Positions 58,007 to 64,000 of a stretch of 64,000 nt of DNA are shown in pieces. The DNA comes from Atopobium sp034113385 (lineage in GTDB: Bacteria; Actinomycetota; Coriobacteriia; Coriobacteriales; Atopobiaceae), in NCBI RefSeq assembly GCF_034113385.1, contig NZ_JAXEXL010000014.1, positions 1 through 64,000 of the forward strand. The letters are read 5' to 3'. A program made the translations under genes and the position numbers. The notes under the pieces are model-generated. The model saw nothing but the letters and a program-made list of their open reading frames with translations, was not told where the DNA came from and searched no databases. Every line of letters starts with the position of its first letter. Within the stretch, counting starts at the first letter, position 1.

Positions 58007-58429
58007 TTATGCACAGACATAGCTTGCACAATTTAAAGGCGTTTCATACATGTCCACTTGCGAGACGGGCAAGCCTTTTTGCTTAAGCTGCTGAGCAAAG
58101 TAATAAGCTAGGTTTTCTGCCGTAGTGCGGAAAGGCAAGATGGTAAGCGAGAAGCCCTCGTCTACAAGACAGTCAAGCGTCTGTTGCTTAAGTGAGCCTT
58201 CTTCAATTAAGAAGGTGTGGTCAAGGCTTTCTGCCAGCGCACGAACCTCTTTTTTAAAAACACCAAAGTCCACAACCATATCCTTCATGGTGCCCATTTG
58301 CTGTAAGTGCTCTTGTGCAAGGTACACAACTACACGCCAGCGATGACCATGCAGATTCTCACACTTACCGTAGTAGTCTGTTAAAAAATGCGCTGAATCA
58401 AAAGCAGCCTCAGTTTTAAGTGCGTACAT
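58007..58429 (-). CDS. queD: 6-carboxy-5,6,7,8-tetrahydropterin synthase family (QueD)
   Basis: 140 residues. The zinc-binding histidines are seen in FDSAHFLTDYYGKCENLHGHRW (His about 14, 27 and 29, with Cys between), and the catalytic Asp-His in ESLDHTFLIEE. The C-terminal VDMYETPLNCASYVC matches the QueD/PTPS end. It makes the pterin intermediate for 7-deazaguanine (queuosine) synthesis. No other queuosine gene is in the window. It overlaps mnmA by 14 bp, so the two genes, both for tRNA modification at position 34, are coupled. Confidence 0.92.
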   Translation of the reverse strand: MYALKTEAAFDSAHFLTDYYGKCENLHGHRWRVVVYLAQEHLQQMGTMKDMVVDFGVFKKEVRALAESLDHTFLIEEGSLKQQTLDCLVDEGFSLTILPFRTTAENLAYYFAQQLKQKGLPVSQVDMYETPLNCASYVCA

Positions 58430-59480
58430 GATTCCCCTTTATAATGATGCCGCCGCATACCACGCGATTGCCATCGTAAATAACAACAGACTGACCAGGC
58501 GCAATGGCGCGGATTGGCTCATCTGTGTGTACGTGAAAACTTTCCTGCCCCGTCTTGGTAATGGTTGCTGGATGGCGATACCCATGATAGGACACCACAG
58601 CATCCGCATGAATAACATCTTCCGAAACACCCGAAGGCCAGAGTGCCTGAACGGCATCAAAATCCTGGCTAAGCAACGCCTCTGTATCCCCCATCACTAC
58701 CGTATTTGATACGGGGTCAATATCTACCACATACATGCGCTTACCAAGAGAAATATGTAGGCCCTTACGTTGACCAATCGTGTAATGAGCAATGCCTTTA
58801 TGCCTACCTAATACGTTGCCATCCATATCTACAATATCACCCGCACAAGAATTAAAACCCTCTTGGCGCTCAAGGAAGGCTGCATAATCTCCGTCAGGAA
58901 CAAAGCAGATGTCTTGGCTATCATGCTTGTGAGCGTTATCAAAACCACAGCGCTCTGCAATAGCGCGAACCTCATCTTTAGAGGCAATGTCACCCAAAGG
59001 AAGAAGCAAGTGTTCAAGCACTTCTGGCACTGCTGGATAGAGCACATAGCTTTGATCTTTAAGAACATCTGCAGCTGCATATAGCTGCATAATGCCGTTC
59101 TCATCTTGCTGCGTGCGCGCGTAATGACCCGTTGCAATATACTCACAGCCTAAAGCCTGAGCACGCTTCCATAACAGACCAAACTTGAGCCATCGATTGC
59201 ACTGAATGCAGGGATTGGGCGTAGCACCTGCAGCATAGCCCTCTACAAAACGTTTGATGACCTCTTGATCAAATTCACGCGTAAGATCAAACGTCAGATG
59301 AGGAATGCCCAGCTTAATGCAAACCGACTTTGCATCGATAGCATCTTCCAAACGACAGCAGGTGCTATTACGCGCAAGCATCATGGTGGCGCCTATGCAC
59401 TCATGTCCTTGTTCAAGCAATAACTGAGCAGCAACCGAAGAATCTACCCCGCCGCTCATTGCTACAAGAACCTTACTCAT
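58416..59480 (-). CDS. mnmA: tRNA-specific 2-thiouridylase
   Basis: 354 residues. It thiolates U34 of tRNA for Glu, Gln and Lys, using ATP and persulfide sulfur. The PP-loop is VAMSGGVDSSVAAQLL at the start. The catalytic cysteines are in NPCIQCNRWLKFG (about 95) and the region around 190-200 (HDSQDICFVPDGDY). The HYARTQQ and KGIAHYTIGQRKGL segments are standard. Its 3' end overlaps queD by 14 bp. It lies 21 nt after the LD-carboxypeptidase gene. Confidence 0.97.
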   Translation of the reverse strand: MSKVLVAMSGGVDSSVAAQLLLEQGHECIGATMMLARNSTCCRLEDAIDAKSVCIKLGIPHLTFDLTREFDQEVIKRFVEGYAAGATPNPCIQCNRWLKFGLLWKRAQALGCEYIATGHYARTQQDENGIMQLYAAADVLKDQSYVLYPAVPEVLEHLLLPLGDIASKDEVRAIAERCGFDNAHKHDSQDICFVPDGDYAAFLERQEGFNSCAGDIVDMDGNVLGRHKGIAHYTIGQRKGLHISLGKRMYVVDIDPVSNTVVMGDTEALLSQDFDAVQALWPSGVSEDVIHADAVVSYHGYRHPATITKTGQESFHVHTDEPIRAIAPGQSVVIYDGNRVVCGGIIIKGNHVRT

Positions 59481-59501
59481 ACCTCAAACCTCGCAACCTG
59501 C

Positions 59502-60554
59502 CTATACCATCGTCATTGAGACGCACAACGCATCCTCTTTAAACTCCACTGTGCCCAAACTGCCACAAACCAAAGGCATCATAGGAGGAAGATGCCCAAT
59601 ATCTGCATTAAGAATAACGGGAACCGTGTTGTTTATTTCTGCACATGCCGATAAAACCGCCTGCTCTTGCGTAAGACCAAATGCTTGATCATGCTTGCGA
59701 AAAGGACGACCAAAAACAAATGCTTGAGCCTGAGAAAACCAACCAGCCTCTGCCAGTTGCCAAAGCGCTCTGCGCACTTGTATGGGACCTAAATCACAAG
59801 CCTCTAAAAACCAAATAACGCCATCAGAAGCATACCGTTCATTAAACTGAGCCACATGATCAAAGCGCGTTCCACACAGATTGATAAGAACATCAAGGCA
59901 GCCACCAAGCAAACGACCTTGAGCGCGCAGCGTACGCGCAGGCGCACCACTCACAAAGCCAGCTATATCTGACGGCTCTGTTGTGTTGTACGGCACAAGC
60001 GGATGCTGCTCGTCCTTACGTGAGCACAACTCCCAGCTGTCATATGAATGCACCGATAAGGTTTGACCTGCTTGAGCAGTTGTTAACAGCTGCCAAGCAT
60101 CTTTGAGCGCTGGATGCCATGGCTGCATACCAAAGCTCGAGACACAGGGAGCATACAAAAAAGCAACATCACACATTGTTGTAAGTAAAAACCCAAAATT
60201 GGTATTGTCGGAATATCCCATAAACCACTTGGGCTGAGCTGCGGCAAGCCTCTTAAAATCAAGATGAGACATAACCTCATTCATGAGCTCGCCGCCGCCT
60301 GCAGAAATAAGAACGTCATCTTCAGAGCCACCATAGGCATCCATAAGTTCTTGCGCACAGCGCTGCGGCGTAGAAGAAATACCTATGCCATCATTGGCAC
60401 GAACACAACTCCATTCATGCACCGCATAGCCACGCCTCATAAACTCCTTGTATGCAGAGGCCGTCGCAGAAATATACGGCTCAATAGTAGCTCCAAAGGA
60501 AGGAGCTACTACGCCAATTGTTTGAGAGGGAGCAAGCCGGTGAGGATACTGCAC
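59502..60554 (-). CDS. LD-carboxypeptidase family protein (peptidase S66)
   Basis: 350 residues. The family signs are IGVVAPSF at the N-terminus, ISAGGGELMNEV, the nucleophile Ser in FMGYSDNTNF, and GGCLDVLINLCGTRF with the later Glu/His residues (FGRPFRKHDQAFG, DIGHLPPMMPL). These cytoplasmic Ser peptidases recycle murein tetrapeptides or hydrolyse microcin-C-like peptides (MccF group). The conserved SDNT and the size fit both, so the substrate is open. It is first in the mnmA/queD operon and 44 nt from the dipeptidase gene. Confidence 0.92.
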   Translation of the reverse strand: MQYPHRLAPSQTIGVVAPSFGATIEPYISATASAYKEFMRRGYAVHEWSCVRANDGIGISSTPQRCAQELMDAYGGSEDDVLISAGGGELMNEVMSHLDFKRLAAAQPKWFMGYSDNTNFGFLLTTMCDVAFLYAPCVSSFGMQPWHPALKDAWQLLTTAQAGQTLSVHSYDSWELCSRKDEQHPLVPYNTTEPSDIAGFVSGAPARTLRAQGRLLGGCLDVLINLCGTRFDHVAQFNERYASDGVIWFLEACDLGPIQVRRALWQLAEAGWFSQAQAFVFGRPFRKHDQAFGLTQEQAVLSACAEINNTVPVILNADIGHLPPMMPLVCGSLGTVEFKEDALCVSMTMV

Positions 60555-60597
60555 GCTATTCCTTATCTACGCTGTCTTTGGTACGTCCAAGCTACCC

Positions 60598-62151
60598 TTA
60601 CGCATCAGAGCGAGAAAAACCGTTGTGCATGCCAAGGCTTGCATCAAACAAGACCTTATCGAGCACATCGTCCGTTTGCACCTTGAGTTCCTCCACCAAT
60701 TTTTGATTGGTAAGAGCCAGCTCAGAAGCAGCCTCTTCATACGAGAGGTTCTTCTCGATAATGGCATCATCACAGCGATTAAGCAGGGCACGCGCAGCAG
60801 CACCAAAGGCTTCTTGGTAACGCTCAATATGTGAAGAGCACTCACGATAGTGAGCATCTGCCAAAGCAGCTATCAAACGATTGGCCCAATAGAAGCTCTC
60901 ACTCGTTACACGAGCCGTTGTGTTAGAAAGATACTCGGGGTTCTCGTTAGTGTTGGCGTACAGAGGCACCATAACGTTAAATACGTTGGAGCCGTAGGCA
61001 AGCCACTCAACAGCCTGAATTGCCTGGGGCATGTAAGGTCGCAGCTGAATAACAAGGAGCTCGCCGTTGCGGTTAATGCCAATAGGACGATACTTACCAC
61101 GCAAAGAAGCATCCCCATAGTGACCATAGGGATCGTAGGGAGTTCCCTGATAGTGCAGGGAAAGGACATACTTTACATCTTCGATGCTGATGGGGTTCTC
61201 GGGCTCAAGACACCAGGGGATGTCATCATCCTCGGGCAGCCAGCCAGCACCTTTTTGATCCCATTCCATATGAGGATTAAGCACGCGATGCATATTCCAA
61301 GAACGTGGCGTGTTGTATACATGGTCTGCATCAGACTTGCTACCAAACGCAAGGCGCGGATTAAAAATGGTATGACCAGCTTCTGGGTCTACATCAATCC
61401 AGCCTAAGCTCAACTCGTTTGTGCCATCCAGCTTGTCAAGGCGATACTTCTTAATAAACTCACGCAAATCTGCACTTGCCATACAAATGCGCTGCTCGCC
61501 CTCTGCATCATCCAAATCAAATGCATCAATGCCCAGCTGGTTAGGCATGGTTACATACATCTCATCAGGGACACGTCGTGCAATCCAGTGATGGCCACCA
61601 ATGGTTTCAAGCCACCAAATCTCCTCCGTATCAGAAAATGCAATGCCGTTCATTTCATAGGTGCCATACTGCTCAAGAAGCGCACCCAAACGCTTAACAC
61701 CATCGCGAGCAGAAGTGATATAAGGGAGCACCAGGGTAACCATGTCTTCCTCACCAATACCGCCCACAACTTCAGGCTGATAGTCCTTATCGCCAGGCTT
61801 GCCCTGAGCAGGACGATATTCAACCAAGGGGTCGGCGCCTAAAACACGCTCATTAGAGGTGATGGTCTCTGTTGCTGTCATGCCAATGTTCTTCTCATTA
61901 ACACCAGCAGCAGCCCAAATACCGTGGCCATCTACGGCTTCTGGTACCGAGGTGTAGCGCATAGGATTCTTTGGCAAGGGTATGGATACATGACTCAATA
62001 CACTTGTGTACGTACGAGGCTGATCAGCAGGTTGAACCACCTTAAACTTTTTGGGATTAAACTCAGTAGAACCTGAGTCCTCGTTGCGCGCAATGATGGT
62101 AGAGCCATCGAGTGAGGCCTTCTTGCCTACCAAAATAGTTGTACAAGCCAT
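60598..62151 (-). CDS. C69 family dipeptidase
   Basis: 517 residues from the ATG at 62149-62151, which has AAAGGAC upstream; the longer frame adds 15 residues without a site. It begins MACTTILVGKKASLDGSTII, with the nucleophile Cys at position 3, as in cytoplasmic PepD-type dipeptidases of the Ntn fold. ARNEDSG and VNEKNIGMTATETITSNERV follow. It lacks a signal peptide. It cleaves dipeptides for amino acid supply. It is 46 nt downstream of a MoxR-type ATPase gene, probably in the same run. Confidence 0.95.
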   Translation of the reverse strand: MACTTILVGKKASLDGSTIIARNEDSGSTEFNPKKFKVVQPADQPRTYTSVLSHVSIPLPKNPMRYTSVPEAVDGHGIWAAAGVNEKNIGMTATETITSNERVLGADPLVEYRPAQGKPGDKDYQPEVVGGIGEEDMVTLVLPYITSARDGVKRLGALLEQYGTYEMNGIAFSDTEEIWWLETIGGHHWIARRVPDEMYVTMPNQLGIDAFDLDDAEGEQRICMASADLREFIKKYRLDKLDGTNELSLGWIDVDPEAGHTIFNPRLAFGSKSDADHVYNTPRSWNMHRVLNPHMEWDQKGAGWLPEDDDIPWCLEPENPISIEDVKYVLSLHYQGTPYDPYGHYGDASLRGKYRPIGINRNGELLVIQLRPYMPQAIQAVEWLAYGSNVFNVMVPLYANTNENPEYLSNTTARVTSESFYWANRLIAALADAHYRECSSHIERYQEAFGAAARALLNRCDDAIIEKNLSYEEAASELALTNQKLVEELKVQTDDVLDKVLFDASLGMHNGFSRSDA

Positions 62152-62196
62152 TATCTTGTCCTTTCTACAAAGGTTTTTACACAAAGTAACATACAC

Positions 62197-63759
62197 CTAT
62201 AAGGTAATCTCTTGGTCTTTAACAAGAGTCTGAGCTTCTTCTAGCAGGTCAAGACCACGTTCATAAAACATGAGGTTTTTACTTTGCTGCACAAACGATG
62301 CCAGAGGATGTGCAGAAACAAATGACATGAACGTCTGGTCACAAGAAAGACGACTTACCATCACAAGCATCTCTTGCCCGCTGCCAAAAGCGCTCTCTAA
62401 AAATGCTAAACCATTATCCACATGCGTCGTAATAGCACGAACATCATCTACCATTGTGCGGCAAGCGTTGTTGAATGCCTCCTTAGTTGCCGAGAAAACC
62501 ATGGAGCCCGCATCTTGTCCTGAAGTGTTTTGCGCAGAGGATTCCATTGCTGCACGGTGTGCCTGTGTACGAATTTGCTCCCAAATAGAAACAGTGCTGG
62601 TTAATTCAGCGAGCTGCTCGGAAGACGCCTTGCCCGCATTTTGCACCTCAACCAACTGAGTGGTAGCCTGCGCAACACATTTGTCAATCTGAGCGAGCAC
62701 ATCTGCCGCCTCAGAGCCATCAGTTGCAGACGCTAACGCCAGAAGCTGATGCTTGATTGCTCGACAGGACTTCTCGTACCTTTGTTGCGCATGAACTTCA
62801 TGCAGTATAACCGTAATAAGCAAATTAACTACGGCAATGCGCTCATCAAAGGGAGCCGCACTTGCACGAGAACGTATAGCAGCATCCACTGAGCCGTCTA
62901 AGATATCAGATACTTTATAGTCATCTTCATACTTATGGAACAAATCTAGGTATAAAGAAAAATCCTCGGCAATGCGCGCATCCTGAATGTACTGAGAAAT
63001 AAGGTTCAGATCTACGGCAATGCCTTCCGCATCATATGCGTAAATCATGCGTGAAAGATCTTCCCAGCCACGTGCCGTAACAATACGTGCGCCCGTTGCC
63101 GCAGCACGAACCTTGTAAAAAGCCTCAGGTTTATTGGATAAGAAAGTAGTAATAGCAGGGTGAACGCCATAAGCAACTGCATAGTTTTGCCAAACATCCA
63201 GGTTTGCTTCTATATCTATACGCTTCATGCGATCCATCATCGCAGGATCAAACTCCCGTGCCGCACGATTGTACTCAGGTGGGTTTCCAGCACATACAAT
63301 TACCCAGCCTGCCGGCAGTTGATGTTGGCCAAAGGTTTTATGCTGCAAAAATTGCAGCATAGCAGGCATAAGAGTCTCACTCGCACAGTTAATCTCGTCT
63401 AAAAAGAGCACACCCTCAGGTACACCGGTTTTCTTTATAGCGTCATGAACTGCTGCAATAATTTCACTCATGGTATAGCGAGAAACGCGATATTGCTGAC
63501 CATGAAACTCGGAGCTATCAATGTAAGGCAAGCCCAAAGCAGATTGGCGTGTATGGTGCGTAATGGAATAGCTCACAAAATTGATGTGCATACGCTGAGC
63601 AATTTGGGCAACAACGGCAGTTTTGCCAATACCGGGAGGTCCCATAAGGATAAGGGGGCGCTGCATCATAAAGGGAATGCGGTAAGCACCAAGCTCATCT
63701 TTGGATAAGTAAGCTTTAATTGCACCCTCTACCTGCGATGTTGCTTCACTGATGTTCAT
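62197..63759 (-). CDS. MoxR-type AAA ATPase
   Basis: 520 residues. Walker A LMGPPGIGKTAVVAQIA (about 37-53), Walker B GVLFLDEINCASETLMPAML (about 118), and AGNPPEYNRAAREFDPAMMDRM with the sensor Asn and Arg fit MoxR-like AAA proteins. The C-terminal half (about 290-510) is a helical region unlike the short MoxR lid. Such ATPases act with von Willebrand-type partner proteins as chaperones. The partner (DUF2201/VWA-like) is encoded directly upstream in the same direction, 20 nt away. RBS AAGGAGCC is clear. Confidence 0.92.
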   Translation of the reverse strand: MNISEATSQVEGAIKAYLSKDELGAYRIPFMMQRPLILMGPPGIGKTAVVAQIAQRMHINFVSYSITHHTRQSALGLPYIDSSEFHGQQYRVSRYTMSEIIAAVHDAIKKTGVPEGVLFLDEINCASETLMPAMLQFLQHKTFGQHQLPAGWVIVCAGNPPEYNRAAREFDPAMMDRMKRIDIEANLDVWQNYAVAYGVHPAITTFLSNKPEAFYKVRAAATGARIVTARGWEDLSRMIYAYDAEGIAVDLNLISQYIQDARIAEDFSLYLDLFHKYEDDYKVSDILDGSVDAAIRSRASAAPFDERIAVVNLLITVILHEVHAQQRYEKSCRAIKHQLLALASATDGSEAADVLAQIDKCVAQATTQLVEVQNAGKASSEQLAELTSTVSIWEQIRTQAHRAAMESSAQNTSGQDAGSMVFSATKEAFNNACRTMVDDVRAITTHVDNGLAFLESAFGSGQEMLVMVSRLSCDQTFMSFVSAHPLASFVQQSKNLMFYERGLDLLEEAQTLVKDQEITL

Positions 63760-63779
63760 GTACGGCTCCTTAGATGAGC

Positions 63780-64000
63780 TTAATAAACGGACAGAGATTC
63801 AAACTGACCAGCATTAATAGTAAGTTGAATGGCCCATGCAGGCACCAAATCAGGGCGATGATCTTCATCATAAAAGACAAAGGCTGTCTTGAATGGTGGC
63901 ATAGCTTCTGGATAGATACCCCAGCCATCGGTAAAGTAAATAACCCCCGCTAAATCATCAAACTCGCCTTTTTGGCGTAGTTCCTGAATGTAGCGAAACG
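63780..64000 (-). CDS. DUF2201/VWA-like protein (C-terminal part; 5' end beyond window)
   Basis: The last 73 residues are visible and read ...DDLAGVIYFTDGWGIYPE..., followed by MPPFKTAFVFYDEDHRPDLV and PAWAIQLTI. This matches the C-terminal VWA-like (DUF2201) domain of putative metallopeptidases paired with MoxR ATPases. The stop codon TAA is at 63780-63782, 20 nt before the ATPase start. Function is unknown; the pair probably forms a two-protein chaperone or assembly machine. The N-terminal peptidase-like part is outside the window. Confidence 0.85.
   Translation of the reverse strand, partial: FRYIQELRQKGEFDDLAGVIYFTDGWGIYPEAMPPFKTAFVFYDEDHRPDLVPAWAIQLTINAGQFESLSVY

Overview
The window looks like a chromosomal segment of a low-GC actinobacterium of the class Coriobacteriia, most likely an Atopobiaceae member (Lancefieldella/Atopobium type). 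The basis is the roughly mid-40s percent GC, the style of the housekeeping proteins, and families common in that group (DUF3793 next to flavodoxin, DUF438/hemerythrin/PAS proteins, a B-group [FeFe] hydrogenase, FeoA-FeoA-FeoB, an XRE-aminotransferase fusion). This assignment is inference from reading, not from a search.

Layout. 1-5.1 kb: flavodoxin, a DUF3793 protein, enolase, and a divergent cupin / DUF438-hemerythrin-PAS sensor pair. 5.1-13.8 kb: the most unusual region. A TerB_N/TerB_C protein, a BrxD-like (DUF2791) ATPase and a BrxHI/Lhr-like helicase sit without any other BREX gene. They are split by a MacB-type ABC exporter pair. The promoters of the first and last genes share the same layout, a TATACT -10 box followed at once by a LexA/SOS-box-like palindrome. 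14-17.2 kb: feoA-feoA-feoB, with a long Ala/acid-rich insertion in FeoB. 17.5-18.8 kb: GntR and XRE regulators and the remnant of a membrane-protein gene. 18.9-27.6 kb: aspS and hisS, separated by a small hypothetical gene, a lactococcin-972-type ABC exporter/immunity pair without a visible bacteriocin, and a monomeric [FeFe] hydrogenase. 27.7-34.4 kb: LysR/NhaC antiporter pair, Pit phosphate transporter with its DUF47 partner, an XRE-aminotransferase fusion with six TTGAACTT motifs upstream, and a glutaredoxin.

35.15-40.28 kb: a 5.07-kb integrative element in tRNA-Thr(CGT). It has a 49-bp att repeat, matching 26-bp probable integrase arm sites at both ends, an integrase, a divergent repressor, an excisionase-like protein, a possible replication protein, a DnaC-like ATPase and two unknown genes. 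It resembles a minimal phage satellite or mobilisable element.

40.3-50.9 kb: a TudS(DUF523)-purine nucleoside phosphorylase fusion, a SurA-like lipid-free membrane-anchored protein, a HEAT protein, an NYN-LOTUS protein, a hydroxyacid dehydrogenase with a His/Cys tail, DegV, the hibernation factor Hpf, an AAA ATPase on the opposite strand, an orphan amino-acid-type binding lipoprotein, a roughly 250-nt highly structured RNA (candidate raiA-motif RNA), and ComF with a hairpin over its start. 51-62.2 kb: a long minus-strand run with CPBP protease, TatD, RsmA, MetG, RsmI, a GH5 glucanase-like enzyme, QueD, MnmA, LD-carboxypeptidase and C69 dipeptidase, centred on tRNA/rRNA modification and wall or peptide turnover. 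62.2-64 kb: a MoxR-type AAA ATPase and the 3' part of a DUF2201/VWA partner.

Most genes are on the minus strand in short-spaced operons. Start sites were moved inward wherever a clear Shine-Dalgarno sequence supports a later start.
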